A stretch of 55,005 nucleotides of DNA, taken from Bacteroidales bacterium. GTDB lineage: Bacteria; Bacteroidota; Bacteroidia; Bacteroidales; Muribaculaceae. The DNA lies in contig CAAGGJ010000046.1 in the NCBI GenBank assembly GCA_900769345.1, positions 1 through 55,005 on the forward strand, given 5' to 3'. The number at the start of each line of letters is the position of its first letter. Position 1 is the stretch's first letter. Below the pieces are notes generated by a model. The model worked only from the letters and a program-made list of their open reading frames with translations. It searched no databases and was not told the DNA's origin. Made by a program: the position numbers and the translations under genes. This document shows, piece by piece, positions 16,481 to 26,109 of the stretch.

Positions 16481-17395
16481 ATGACAAAAATTGCTATTCA
16501 TCAGGCGCCTCTACAAGGCTACACCGACCATATTTGGCGAAATGCTTTCCAATCTACATTTGGGAGCATCGATTGCTATTATTCGTCATTTCTGCGCATC
16601 GAGCGTGGCGATTTTCGCCGAAAAGACATTCGCGACATACTTCCCGAAAACAATAGCGACATTAATTTCGTTCCTCAAATTTTGGCTTGCCGACCCGATG
16701 AGGCGTTGAGTATGGCAAACAAGATAGTGGAATTGGGATATAATCGCATCGATATCAATCTCGGCTGTCCATTCCCTCCCATCACTCGCAAAAATCGCGG
16801 CGCAGGCATGCTTGCCAACCCCGATTCGGTGGAACAAATGCTTTCGGCACTTGCGTCAATCGAAGGAATCACTTACTCAGTGAAAATGCGCCTGGGAATG
16901 TCATCAAGCGAAGAATGGAAGCAAATATTGCCACTTTGCGACATAATTTCACCCACTCATATAGCCGTGCACCCTCGTATAGGCGCTCAGCAATATAAAG
17001 GCAACATAGATATGGAACAATTTGCCCACCTCTACCACATATGCAAATACCCGATTATCTACAACGGCGACATAACTACCACTGCACAAATCGAAGACAT
17101 CAAGGCAAAATTTCCCAACTTGAAAGCTGTGATGATAGGACGAGGATTGCTTTACAATCCATCGATGACGGCTTCGAGCATCGACTACGATGCAATACAC
17201 ATCTTCCACTCTCGCCTTTTCGAAGGCAATAAAAACTATCTCGAAGGTGGCGACCATCAAGTGCTGGCAAAGATGCTCACCTATTGGGAATATCTCTTGC
17301 CCGATGCTGACAAGAATCTTCGCAAAAAGATTCTTAAAAGCACTTCGCTACTTAAATATTCGGCTGCCGTAGAAGATTTGTTTTCAAAAATCTGA
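16481..17395 (+). CDS. tRNA-dihydrouridine synthase
   Basis: This 304-residue flavoprotein reduces uridines in tRNA. The TIM barrel starts with IAIHQAPLQGYTDHIWR, an FMN-binding start variant of the Dus family. The catalytic cysteine lies in INLGCPFPPITRKNRGAGML (about residue 95). VKMRLG and HPR are conserved FMN and RNA contacts. PIIYNGDI and VMIGRGLLYNP near the end complete the phosphate-binding part of the barrel. It resembles neither DusA nor DusB clearly enough to name the target position. The next gene, a second tRNA-modifying enzyme, starts 7 bases downstream. Confidence 0.9.
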   Translation: MTKIAIHQAPLQGYTDHIWRNAFQSTFGSIDCYYSSFLRIERGDFRRKDIRDILPENNSDINFVPQILACRPDEALSMANKIVELGYNRIDINLGCPFPPITRKNRGAGMLANPDSVEQMLSALASIEGITYSVKMRLGMSSSEEWKQILPLCDIISPTHIAVHPRIGAQQYKGNIDMEQFAHLYHICKYPIIYNGDITTTAQIEDIKAKFPNLKAVMIGRGLLYNPSMTASSIDYDAIHIFHSRLFEGNKNYLEGGDHQVLAKMLTYWEYLLPDADKNLRKKILKSTSLLKYSAAVEDLFSKI

Positions 17396-17402
17396 AGATA
17401 CT

Positions 17403-18116
17403 ATGCGCGAACGAGTATTCCGATTTAAGCAATTCAGCGTTAGACACGAAAAATGCGCTATGAAAGTAGGCACCGATGGCGTTCTGCTCGGTGCTTGGTG
17501 CGATGTGGAAAATGCCAAGTCGACACTCGATATAGGCACAGGCAGTGGTCTTATCGCTCTTATGGTTGCGCAACGAAACCCTGATACATCTGTCCTTGCC
17601 ATCGATATTGAGCCTTTGGCTGTAGAAGAAGCAAACATCAACTTCGCAAACAGTCCTTGGACCGACCGATTGCATGCTATCGAAGCCGATTTTGTCAGCT
17701 TCTCTGAGCTTACCGAAATGCGATTCGACTTAATAGTGTCGAATCCTCCATTTTTTGTAGATTCTCTCACATGCCCCGATACCAATCGATCCACAGCTCG
17801 CCACACCACACAGTTGCCATTCGATAAACTCATCAGCGGCGCAGCTAATTTGCTGACACCCGAGGGCAAGCTATGCTTAATCACACCCGCTGACTGCGAA
17901 AATCTAATTTCAGACTTATCCCAAACCAATAATCTTCACATCACTGGCAAAACCTTTGTTCACCCCACACCTGATGCTTTACCCAAACGCATTCTTTGGA
18001 AAATTTCCAACCATATGGCTGCTATTGAAGAACACCATTTGACCATCGAAATCGAACGTCATCAATACACCAAAAGCTACATCGCTCTCACCCAACAATT
18101 CTACCTGAAGATGTAG
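17403..18116 (+). CDS. trmN6: TrmN6-like tRNA1(Val) adenine-N6 methyltransferase
   Basis: This 237-residue Rossmann-fold methyltransferase matches the YfiC/TrmN6 family, which methylates A37 of tRNA-Val. The family-specific N-terminus FRFKQFSVRHEKCAMKVGTDG precedes motif I (LDIGTGSGLIAL, about 43-54). The amino-methyltransferase motif NPPFF lies near 114-118. KSYIALTQQFYLKM closes the protein. It follows the dihydrouridine synthase by 7 bases, so the pair forms a small tRNA-modification operon. Target assignment comes from family membership. Confidence 0.88.
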   Translation: MRERVFRFKQFSVRHEKCAMKVGTDGVLLGAWCDVENAKSTLDIGTGSGLIALMVAQRNPDTSVLAIDIEPLAVEEANINFANSPWTDRLHAIEADFVSFSELTEMRFDLIVSNPPFFVDSLTCPDTNRSTARHTTQLPFDKLISGAANLLTPEGKLCLITPADCENLISDLSQTNNLHITGKTFVHPTPDALPKRILWKISNHMAAIEEHHLTIEIERHQYTKSYIALTQQFYLKM

Positions 18117-18516
18117 CAAAAACATATATTAAATTTTGAAAACATCCCTTTTCCTGGGTAACAAATTATAACTTTAATCAAGTGACACATTTTTGCTACA
18201 ATCAACCTTACAATTCGCCACTTTAAATAACAATTATAATATATCTTACCAATTTTTGCTTACAAATCCTCACTTAAAGCACCGGTTTTCATTAGTTTGA
18301 TTACAAAATGTAAGCATTTTACACCATTTCTGCATCACATTAAAACCAATGGGCACAAAATCGCTTACAATTACATTTTGCACCAAACATCTACTAATCA
18401 AGCATTTACAATATTATGTAAAATTTTTATCAAAAAGTATGTTATAAATTGAAATTATCAATTAATTTTGCACTCGATTTTAGAAAACAGCAAATAATTA
18501 AAAATAACATAAGACT
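18117..18516. other. 400-base AT-rich intergenic region with repeated TTACA motifs
   Basis: No gene is visible. The region carries many copies of TTACA or its complement TGTAA, including GCTTACAA at 18258-18265 and 18363-18370, the palindrome TTACAAAATGTAA (18301-18313) and the inverted repeat TTTACA-N6-TGTAAA (18405-18422). They may be regulator sites before marC, or chance in AT-rich DNA. Confidence 0.45.
18463..18470 (+). promoter_or_regulatory. -7 element of marC
   Basis: TAATTTTG is an exact -7 match about 47 bases before the ATG. No TTTG is found at the expected distance. Confidence 0.5.
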
Positions 18517-19104
18517 ATGCTTTCACAACTAAACATCAATGAAATCATCGGGGCCTTTATGGTTCTTTTTGCAATCATCGACATCATAGGATCGGTGCCA
18601 ATCATTATCGGTATTAAACAACGCGGCGGAGTGGTAATACCATCTAAAGCAGCTATCTACGCCGGAATATTGCTCGCCATATTCTTCTATGCCGGTGAAG
18701 GTATTCTCACATTATTTCATGTCGACATCGCTTCGTTTGCCGCAGCAGGTGCCATCGTCATCTTCCTTGTAGCCATCGAAATGCTTCTCGATATAGAGAT
18801 TTTCCGAAACAACGGCCCCTCAGCTTCGGGTACTATAGTCCCCATCGTGTTCCCACTTATTGCCGGTGCCGGTACTTTCACCACACTCATATCGCTTAAG
18901 GCCGAGTATCACGACATCAACATTCTTATAGGTCTTTTCCTAAATATGGTTTGGACATACATCGTAATTAAGCTTACCGACCCTATCGAGAGAATGCTAA
19001 GCAAAGGCGGTCTTTATATGCTCCGCAAATTCTTCGGCATCATTCTTCTTGCCATATCGGTTAAGCTATTTACCACCAACTTTGCACAACTATTCCAAAT
19101 ATAA
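18517..19104 (+). CDS. MarC-family integral membrane protein
   Basis: The 195 residues contain six hydrophobic segments, roughly 10-28, 42-60, 66-85, 106-125, 130-150 and 168-188, which is the MarC/UPF0056 topology. AFMVLFAIIDIIGSVPIIIG near the start and VFPLIAGAGTFTTLISL in the middle are the family signatures. The role of these inner-membrane proteins is not established; an old link to multiple antibiotic resistance was withdrawn. It is monocistronic with a strong terminator downstream. The long upstream spacer may hold control sites. Confidence 0.9.
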   Translation: MLSQLNINEIIGAFMVLFAIIDIIGSVPIIIGIKQRGGVVIPSKAAIYAGILLAIFFYAGEGILTLFHVDIASFAAAGAIVIFLVAIEMLLDIEIFRNNGPSASGTIVPIVFPLIAGAGTFTTLISLKAEYHDINILIGLFLNMVWTYIVIKLTDPIERMLSKGGLYMLRKFFGIILLAISVKLFTTNFAQLFQI

Positions 19105-19137
19105 CAATCTGACTAACCATTTATTTACCTACCCCCC

Positions 19138-19174
19138 CGGCAGCGGATCGCATTTGTGATTCGCTGCCGTTTTA
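19138..19174 (+). terminator. Terminator of marC
   Basis: A 12-base stem (19138-19149 with 19158-19169, one G-U) is followed by TTTTAT. Confidence 0.88.
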
Positions 19175-19206
19175 TATACATTTCCGCCCGATTCATCAAA
19201 TAAATG

Positions 19207-19242
19207 ATTACGGCCACATTCTCATTAGAATGTAGCCGTAAT
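19207..19242 (-). terminator. Terminator of carB
   Basis: A 16-base stem with one mismatch and a 4-base loop (19207-19222 with 19227-19242) lies 34 bases after the carB stop. On the minus strand it is followed by CATTTATTTG. Confidence 0.8.
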
Positions 19243-19275
19243 AAGTATTTTCAACTTGAGATATTGCTATCCCTA

Positions 19276-22200
19276 TTAGTTTTCGTCGTATTCTTGCCAA
19301 CTCTTAATCTTTATATCATTGAGTTTCATTTCGCAGAAGGCATCGATAAACGCCTTAGCCAAGCGAACATTAGTAATCAATGGAATATTATGATCGATTG
19401 CACCGCGGCGTATTCTATAACCATTGGTCAACTCACGTTTTGAGTGATTCTTAGGAATGTTAACTATCAGGTCGAACACATGATTACTTATCATCTCAAG
19501 AATATTGTTTTCGCCGGATACCTCTTCATCGGGCCAACACACCTTGTGGGCTTCCACACCATGGTCATTCAAGAACTTGGCAGTTCCCTCAGTTGCATAT
19601 ATGACGTAACCCGACTTCTGCAACTTAATGCTTGCATCGAGCAAGTCGACCTTCGACCGTGTATCACCACTTGAAATCAGGATACCCTTTTCTGGAATAT
19701 GATAGCCTGTGGCAATGAGCGCATTTAGCAGTGCTTCGTTATAGTCATCACCCAAGCAACCCACTTCACCAGTCGACGACATATCAACTCCAAGCACAGG
19801 GTCGGCATTCTGCAAACGCGCAAAACTAAATTGCGATGCCTTCACACCTATTCTATCAATATCGAACGCACTCTTGTCGGGGCGTACATAGGGCGCATCG
19901 AGCATAATCTTTGTGGCTGTCTCTATGAAGTTTCGCTTAAGCACCTTGCTCACAAACGGGAAGCTACGCGATGCGCGCAAGTTACATTCTATAACCTTCA
20001 CTTCTCTATCCTTTGCCAAGAACTGCATATTAAACGGACCGCTTATGTTAAGCTCCTTAGCTATGGCGCGACTAATCTTCTTGATTTGGCGTGCCGTAGA
20101 GAAATAGATGTGCTGAGCCGGGAACACCATAGTAGCATCACCAGAGTGAACACCTGCAAATTCCACGTGCTCGCTGATAGCGTATTCCACTATCTCTCCA
20201 TGATCGGCTACGGCATCAAATTCTATTTCTTTGGTTTCTTGCATAAATTGCGAGATTACCACAGGATATTCCTTGCTTACTTCACTTGCCATCTGCAAGA
20301 AGCGCTTAAGCTCTTCCTCGTCGTAGCACACATTCATAGCGGCACCCGAAAGCACATACGACGGGCGCACCAATACCGGATAACCCACACGGTCGACAAA
20401 TTTCTTCACATCGTCCATACTTGTAAGTGCACTCCACTTTGGCTGATCTATGCCGAGTTGGTCGAGCATTGCCGAGAACTTGTTGCGGTTCTCCGCACGG
20501 TCAATCGATACCGGCGATGTTCCAAGAATGGGCACGCTCTGGCGATGCAACTTCATTGCCAAATTGTTAGGTATCTGACCTCCCACCGACACTATCACGC
20601 CTCTCGGCATCTCAAGGTCGATAACATCGAGCACGCGTTCGAACGATAATTCGTCGAAGTATAAGCGGTCGCACATATCATAGTCGGTCGATACTGTTTC
20701 CGGGTTATAATTGATCATTATGCTCTTATATCCGAGTTTGCGAGCTGTCTGAATGGCATTAACCGAACACCAGTCAAATTCCACCGACGAACCTATACGA
20801 TACGCTCCCGAACCAAGCACAACCACCGACTTTTCGTTGCTGTAATAGTTCACATCATAACCTTCTACCGAATATGTCATATACAAGTAGTTGGTCAAGT
20901 CGGGGTGTTCGCTTGCCACGGTGTTGATTCGCTTCACAGCCGGGAGAATGCCCAATTTCTTACGATATGCTCGCACAGCAAGGTTTTCCTTCTCCATATT
21001 GGTATCCTTAGGCTTGCACACGAAGCGTGCAATTTGGAAGTCACTGAATCCAAGCACTTTAGCTTCACGAAGCACTTCAGCAGGAAGTTCTTCAAGCGAA
21101 TTATAGCCACAAAGTTTGTGTTTATAATCCACTATATTTTTCAATTTGCCGAGGAACCAACGGTCTATTTTGGTAAGCTCATAAATACGGTCGATTGAAT
21201 ACCCCTCTTCGAGCGCTTGGGCTATGGCAAATGTACGCAAGTCAGTAGGATTGGCAAGTTCATCATCAAGATTCTCAAAATCAAGATGATCATTACCTAC
21301 AAATCCGTGCATACCTTGACCTATCATACGCAAGCCTTTCTGTATGATTTCCTCGAATGTGCGTCCTATCGACATTATCTCGCCCACCGACTTCATGCTC
21401 GAGCCAATGCGACGACTCACACCTGCAAACTTGGTCAAGTCCCAGCGCGGTATCTTACATATCAAATAATCGAGTTCGGGAGCCACGTATGCCGAGTTTG
21501 GAGTACCCATTTCACCTATTTGGTCGAGAGTATAGCCGAGAGCTATCTTGGCGGCAACAAATGCCAATGGATAACCGGTAGCCTTAGATGCCAAAGCCGA
21601 ACTACGGCTCAAGCGAGCATTTACCTCTATTATACGATAGTCGTTAGTTTCAGCATTGAAAGCATATTGAATGTTACATTCGCCCACAATACCGAGATGG
21701 CGCACTGCCTTTACGCTCAATTCTTGCAACATCTTCACTTGTGCATCGGTCAACGAGCATGTAGGAGCCACCACTATCGACTCTCCGGTGTGAATACCCA
21801 GCGGGTCGAAGTTTTCCATACTTGCCACAGTGAAGCAGCGGTCGTTGGCATCGCGTATCACCTCAAACTCTATTTCTTTCCAGCCCTTTAACGACTCTTC
21901 TACAAGAATCTGCGGCGCAAAGGTAAATGCACTTTCAGCAAGTTTCACAAACGACTCCTCATCGGGGCATATTCCCGAACCTAAGCCACCCAAAGCATAA
22001 GCCGAGCGAATCATCACAGGATAATTGATGCGTCGTGCTGCTGCCAAGGCATCTTGCATTGTCTCCACCGCCTGGCTTACAGGCGATTTCAGACCTATTT
22101 CATTTAGTCGTTTCACAAAACGGTCTCGGTCTTCGGTGTCCATAATCACTTCTACCGATGTGCCGAGAACCTTCACTCCGTATTCTTCAAGTATGCCCTT

Positions 22201-22506
22201 CTGATGCAATTCTGTGCCGCAATTGAGCGCAGTTTGACCTCCGAAAGCAAGCAAAATGCCATCCGGACGCTCTTTTTTGATTATCTCGGTGACAAAATGT
22301 GTATTAACCGGCAAAAAGTAAACTTTATCGGCTATACCTTCCGAAGTTTGAATAGTTGCAATGTTGGGATTGACTAATACCGAGCGAATGCCCTCTTCTC
22401 GAAGCGCCTTGAGCGCCTGCGAACCCGAATAATCAAATTCGCCGGCTTGACCTATCTTTAGCGCACCTGAGCCTAATACCAAAACTTTGGTCAGCTTCTT
22501 ATCCAT
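19276..22506 (-). CDS. carB: Carbamoyl-phosphate synthase, large subunit
   Basis: CarB makes carbamoyl phosphate from bicarbonate, ammonia and two ATP for pyrimidines and arginine. The 1076 residues contain two ATP-grasp halves (about 1-400 and 550-930), an oligomerisation domain between them, and a C-terminal MGS-like allosteric domain (about 935-1076). FDYSGSQALKALREEGI and IRSAYALGGLGSG mark the first half; SSVEFDWCSVNAIQTAR and VLRPSYVLSGAAMNV mark the second. Many segments (GWKEIEFEVIRDA, KATGYPLAFVAAKIALG, IDRWFLGKLKNI) resemble eukaryotic CPS I/CAD more than enteric CarB, as I recall those sequences. No carA is adjacent. A TATCTTTG -7 element lies just upstream. Confidence 0.95.
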   Translation of the reverse strand: MDKKLTKVLVLGSGALKIGQAGEFDYSGSQALKALREEGIRSVLVNPNIATIQTSEGIADKVYFLPVNTHFVTEIIKKERPDGILLAFGGQTALNCGTELHQKGILEEYGVKVLGTSVEVIMDTEDRDRFVKRLNEIGLKSPVSQAVETMQDALAAARRINYPVMIRSAYALGGLGSGICPDEESFVKLAESAFTFAPQILVEESLKGWKEIEFEVIRDANDRCFTVASMENFDPLGIHTGESIVVAPTCSLTDAQVKMLQELSVKAVRHLGIVGECNIQYAFNAETNDYRIIEVNARLSRSSALASKATGYPLAFVAAKIALGYTLDQIGEMGTPNSAYVAPELDYLICKIPRWDLTKFAGVSRRIGSSMKSVGEIMSIGRTFEEIIQKGLRMIGQGMHGFVGNDHLDFENLDDELANPTDLRTFAIAQALEEGYSIDRIYELTKIDRWFLGKLKNIVDYKHKLCGYNSLEELPAEVLREAKVLGFSDFQIARFVCKPKDTNMEKENLAVRAYRKKLGILPAVKRINTVASEHPDLTNYLYMTYSVEGYDVNYYSNEKSVVVLGSGAYRIGSSVEFDWCSVNAIQTARKLGYKSIMINYNPETVSTDYDMCDRLYFDELSFERVLDVIDLEMPRGVIVSVGGQIPNNLAMKLHRQSVPILGTSPVSIDRAENRNKFSAMLDQLGIDQPKWSALTSMDDVKKFVDRVGYPVLVRPSYVLSGAAMNVCYDEEELKRFLQMASEVSKEYPVVISQFMQETKEIEFDAVADHGEIVEYAISEHVEFAGVHSGDATMVFPAQHIYFSTARQIKKISRAIAKELNISGPFNMQFLAKDREVKVIECNLRASRSFPFVSKVLKRNFIETATKIMLDAPYVRPDKSAFDIDRIGVKASQFSFARLQNADPVLGVDMSSTGEVGCLGDDYNEALLNALIATGYHIPEKGILISSGDTRSKVDLLDASIKLQKSGYVIYATEGTAKFLNDHGVEAHKVCWPDEEVSGENNILEMISNHVFDLIVNIPKNHSKRELTNGYRIRRGAIDHNIPLITNVRLAKAFIDAFCEMKLNDIKIKSWQEYDEN

Positions 22507-22541
22507 AATGCTTTTCAGTTTTAATTTGTGTTATTTTGATA

Positions 22542-22549
22542 CAAAGATA
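22542..22549 (-). promoter_or_regulatory. -7 element of carB
   Basis: TATCTTTG on the minus strand lies about 36 bases before the start codon. No clear -33 TTTG. Confidence 0.55.
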
Positions 22550-22708
22550 ATCCAAATTTTTTCTTCATCATAATCTTTTCAAAATATTTGTACTCTCGTC
22601 ACTGCAGTTTTCTTGCTTTACTGCACCTTTTGGCATCTTGTGTGGTCATTTACACTCTCCTATTATATATAATTGTGCCAATTTATATATTTTTCGCCAA
22701 AAAATTTG

Positions 22709-22716
22709 TAATTTTG
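22709..22716 (+). promoter_or_regulatory. -7 element of prfA
   Basis: TAATTTTG matches the consensus, 35 bases before ATG 22752. The -33 element is not obvious. Confidence 0.55.
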
Positions 22717-22751
22717 CCTATACATTTATTTATATACACCAACACTAATTT

Positions 22752-23861
22752 ATGGCAGAAACACCATTATTGCAACGCCTTGAAGGCCTTGATGCTCGTT
22801 TCGAAGAAATCGGCACCCTCATCACAGACCCTGCCGTTATTTCCGACATGAAACGCTACGCCAAGCTAAGCAAAGAATATAAAGACCTTGAGGAGCTTCT
22901 CAATGCAGCCAACCGATATCGGCGTATGCTTAAGGGCATCGACGACGCAAAAGAAATATTGGAAACCGAAACCGATAACGATATGAGAGAGTTAGCCAAA
23001 GAAGAACTGGAAGCTAACTCTGCCGCTTTGCCTCAAATCGAAGAAGAAATAAAATTCCTGCTCATTCCACAAGATCCCGAAGATGCTCGAAATGCTGTGC
23101 TCGAAATTCGTGGTGGCACCGGTGGCGACGAAGCTGCTCTTTTTGCCGGCGACCTATTCAGAATGTACTCCAAATATTGCGAAACCAAGGGCTGGAAGCT
23201 CGAAGTGTCGAGCGCAAGCGAAGGTAGCGCCGGCGGATTTAAGGAAATAGTGTGCAGCGTAACCGGCGACAATGTGTATGGCACTCTGAAATATGAGTCG
23301 GGCGTACATCGCGTGCAGCGTGTGCCTGCCACCGAGACTCAAGGCCGTGTGCACACCTCAGCTGCTTCGGTGGCTGTTCTGCCCGAAGCCGAACCTTTCG
23401 ATGTGGAAATCAACGAAGGCGAAATAAAATGGGACACCTTCCGAAGCGGCGGTGCCGGCGGTCAGAATGTGAACAAGGTGGAATCGGGGGTGCGCTTGCG
23501 TTATATGTGGAAAAATCCAAACACAGGCGTTACCGAGGAAATACTTATTGAATGCACCGAAACTCGCGACCAACCCAAGAACAAAGAACGCGCTCTATCG
23601 CGTTTACGCACCTTCATCTACGACAAAGAACATCAAAAATACATCGACGAGATAGCATCTCGCCGCAAAACTCTCGTCTCGACCGGCGACCGCTCGGCAA
23701 AAATCCGCACCTACAACTATCCCCAAGGGCGAATCACCGACCATCGCATAGGTTACACCATCTACAACCTTGCAGCCTTTATGGACGGCGACATTCAGGA
23801 TTGTATCGACCACTTGATAGTGGCTGAAAACGCCGAAAAACTCAAAGAAAGCGAAATATAA
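22752..23861 (+). CDS. prfA: Peptide chain release factor 1
   Basis: RF1 releases the finished protein at UAA and UAG. The 369 residues are standard. The PAT codon-recognition motif lies in RVQRVPATETQGR, which separates it from RF2 (SPF). The catalytic GGQ is at 236-238 in SGGAGGQNVNK. N-terminal helices (1-110) form domain 1. I use the ATG at 22752, which gives MAETPLLQRLEGLDARF. pyrF follows after 36 bases and may be cotranscribed. prfA-pyrF adjacency is familiar from Bacteroidales. Confidence 0.96.
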   Translation: MAETPLLQRLEGLDARFEEIGTLITDPAVISDMKRYAKLSKEYKDLEELLNAANRYRRMLKGIDDAKEILETETDNDMRELAKEELEANSAALPQIEEEIKFLLIPQDPEDARNAVLEIRGGTGGDEAALFAGDLFRMYSKYCETKGWKLEVSSASEGSAGGFKEIVCSVTGDNVYGTLKYESGVHRVQRVPATETQGRVHTSAASVAVLPEAEPFDVEINEGEIKWDTFRSGGAGGQNVNKVESGVRLRYMWKNPNTGVTEEILIECTETRDQPKNKERALSRLRTFIYDKEHQKYIDEIASRRKTLVSTGDRSAKIRTYNYPQGRITDHRIGYTIYNLAAFMDGDIQDCIDHLIVAENAEKLKESEI

Positions 23862-23897
23862 AAAAACTTTACACAATAATTATATAATATCACAACT

Positions 23898-24719
23898 ATG
23901 AATCGAGCCAAACTCATAGAGCAAATCAAAGCTAAGAAATCATTTCTTTGCGTAGGACTCGACCCCGACTTGGGAAAGATGCCCGAAAGCCTTAACGGCG
24001 ACTTGTTTGCTTTCAACAAAAGAATTATCGATGCCACTGCCCGATATGCAGTAGCATTCAAGCCCAACCTGGCATTCTACGAAATGCAAGGCGTGCAAGG
24101 ATATAAAGCATTTGAGGACACCGTGCGTTACATTCAAGCCAACTATCCCGATGTGTTTATTATAGCCGATGCCAAGCGTGGCGATATTGGCAACACATCC
24201 AAGATGTATGCCAAGAGCTTCTTCGACACTCTTGGCGTGGATGCCGTTACCGTGGCTCCATATATGGGCGAAGACAGCGTGACACCATTTCTCGGCTATG
24301 ACGACAAATGGGTGATTTTGTTGGGATTGACATCAAATAAAGGTTCGCACGACTTCCAGCTCATACGCGATGAGAATGGCACTCCCCTCTTCGAAAATGT
24401 GCTTCGCAAATCGATGCAATGGGCCGACGACAAGCAAATGATGTATGTGGTAGGCGCCACTCAGGGCAGTATGTTTGCCGACATTCGTCGCATAGCTCCA
24501 AGCCATTTCCTCCTCGTGCCCGGTGTGGGTGCACAAGGCGGTAGCCTGAGCGAAGTGGCAAAATATGGTATGACCCCCGACTGCGGACTGCTCGTAAACT
24601 CATCGCGTGGCATCATTCACGCATCAAATGCCGACGACTTCGCCGATGTAGCTGCCACTAAGGCTGCCGAACTGCAGCAACAGATGGAACAATTGCTCGC
24701 CGAACACGGTATTATATAA
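23898..24719 (+). CDS. pyrF: Orotidine 5'-phosphate decarboxylase
   Basis: PyrF converts OMP to UMP, the last step of de novo pyrimidine synthesis. At 273 residues it is the longer subfamily found in Bacteroidota, mycobacteria and myxobacteria, not the 230-residue enteric form. FLCVGLDPDLGKMP lies near the start. The catalytic lysine and aspartates lie in IADAKRGDIGNTS (about 92-104). VAPYMGEDSV and LVPGVGAQGG form the phosphate-binding end. It lies 36 bases behind prfA, and pgk follows after about 100 bases with its own promoter. Confidence 0.95.
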   Translation: MNRAKLIEQIKAKKSFLCVGLDPDLGKMPESLNGDLFAFNKRIIDATARYAVAFKPNLAFYEMQGVQGYKAFEDTVRYIQANYPDVFIIADAKRGDIGNTSKMYAKSFFDTLGVDAVTVAPYMGEDSVTPFLGYDDKWVILLGLTSNKGSHDFQLIRDENGTPLFENVLRKSMQWADDKQMMYVVGATQGSMFADIRRIAPSHFLLVPGVGAQGGSLSEVAKYGMTPDCGLLVNSSRGIIHASNADDFADVAATKAAELQQQMEQLLAEHGII

Positions 24720-24771
24720 CAAAATAATACACTTAAAACATTTTTATTTATCGGAATTCAAAATCTTTTGC

Positions 24772-24779
24772 TATTTTTG
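24772..24779 (+). promoter_or_regulatory. -7 element of pgk
   Basis: TATTTTTG matches TAnnTTTG, with TTTA (one mismatch) at 24747-24750, a 21-base spacing. The ATG at 24819 follows after about 40 bases. Confidence 0.65.
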
Positions 24780-24818
24780 CGTTTTAGAATTCTATCACAA
24801 TCTTTTATTATATTTATT

Positions 24819-26075
24819 ATGCAAAACATCGACAATTACAAGTTTGCCGGCAAAAAGGCAATCGTTCGCGTTGACTTCAATGTACCATTGGACGAAAACG
24901 GCAACATCACCGACGATACCCGTATCCGCGGTGCCCTTCCTACACTTAAGAAAATTTTGGCTGACGGCGGTGCTCTCATCGTTATGTCGCATATGGGCAA
25001 GCCAAAAGGCAAGGTAAATCCAAAGCTTTCTCTCGGCCAAATCAAGGATGCAGTAGCTGCTGCTCTTAACGCTCCTGTAGCTTTCGCTCCCGACTGCGCT
25101 AAGGCTGCTGAAGCCGCTGCCGCCCTCAAGCCGGGCGAAGTGCTCCTTCTCGAAAACCTACGCTTCTATCCTGAAGAAGAAGGCAAGCCAACCGATGTAA
25201 AGAAGGACGATCCTGCTTACGACGAAGCTAAGAAGGCTATGAAAGCTCGTCAAAAAGAATTTGCCAAGACTCTTGCAAGCTATGCCGACTGCTACGTTAA
25301 CGACGCATTCGGTACCGCTCACCGCAAGCACGCTTCTACTGCTGTTATCGCCGACTACTTCGACGCCGACAACAAGATGCTTGGCTACTTGATGCAAAAG
25401 GAAGTTACTGCTATCGACAACGTGCTCAAGAATGCTCAACACCCATTCACCGCTATCATCGGTGGCTCGAAGGTTAGCTCTAAGCTCGCTGTTATCAAGA
25501 ACCTTCTCGACAAGGTTGACAACTTGATTATCGGTGGTGGTATGGGTTATACTTTCATCAAGGCTCAAGGTGGTAAAATCGGTCTTTCGCTTCACGAAGA
25601 CGAATTGATGCCCGAAGCACTCAATGTAATAGCTGCTGCTAAGGAAAAAGGTGTAAACCTCAGCCTTTCGGTTGCTACCGTTGCTGCCGACGCATTCTCT
25701 AACGATGCTAACCGTCAAACTGTCGACATCTACAACATTCCTGACGGATGGGAAGGCATGGATGCTTCTGAAGAATCGCTCGCTATCTGGAAGAAGATTA
25801 TCCTCGAATCGAAGACTATCCTTTGGAACGGTCCTGTAGGCGTATTCGAATTCGAAAACTTCGCTCACGGTACAGGCGAAATCGCCAAGTATGTAGCTCA
25901 AGCTACACAAGAAAACGGTGCTTACTCACTCGTAGGTGGCGGCGACTCTGTAGCTGCTGTCAACAAGTTCGGTCTTGCCGACAAGGTATCGTATGTATCT
26001 ACAGGTGGTGGTGCTATGCTCGAAGCTATCGAAGGCAAAGTTCTTCCGGGCGTAGCTGCAATCACAGGCGAATAA
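24819..26075 (+). CDS. pgk: Phosphoglycerate kinase
   Basis: Pgk interconverts 1,3-bisphosphoglycerate and 3-phosphoglycerate with ATP formation in glycolysis. The 418 residues are normal. VRVDFNVPLDENGNITDDTRI near 18-38 is the substrate-binding signature. FGTAHRKHAST and GGSKVSSKLAV lie mid-protein, and the nucleotide loop GGGDSVAA is near the end. I start at ATG 24819 (MQNIDNYKFAGKKAIVRVDF); the frame upstream to 24768 runs through the promoter and does not match the family. Codon use is strongly biased to GCT, AAG and GAC, as expected for a highly expressed gene. A strong terminator follows. Confidence 0.96.
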   Translation: MQNIDNYKFAGKKAIVRVDFNVPLDENGNITDDTRIRGALPTLKKILADGGALIVMSHMGKPKGKVNPKLSLGQIKDAVAAALNAPVAFAPDCAKAAEAAAALKPGEVLLLENLRFYPEEEGKPTDVKKDDPAYDEAKKAMKARQKEFAKTLASYADCYVNDAFGTAHRKHASTAVIADYFDADNKMLGYLMQKEVTAIDNVLKNAQHPFTAIIGGSKVSSKLAVIKNLLDKVDNLIIGGGMGYTFIKAQGGKIGLSLHEDELMPEALNVIAAAKEKGVNLSLSVATVAADAFSNDANRQTVDIYNIPDGWEGMDASEESLAIWKKIILESKTILWNGPVGVFEFENFAHGTGEIAKYVAQATQENGAYSLVGGGDSVAAVNKFGLADKVSYVSTGGGAMLEAIEGKVLPGVAAITGE

Positions 26076-26109
26076 TACCTACCGAGAATAATATTCTCTA
26101 CCATACACA

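Noticed and set aside
19831..20649. Long plus-strand frames opposite carB (also 21217-21891)
   Set aside because: They are antisense shadows of a well-conserved gene, with Cys/His-rich unlikely composition.
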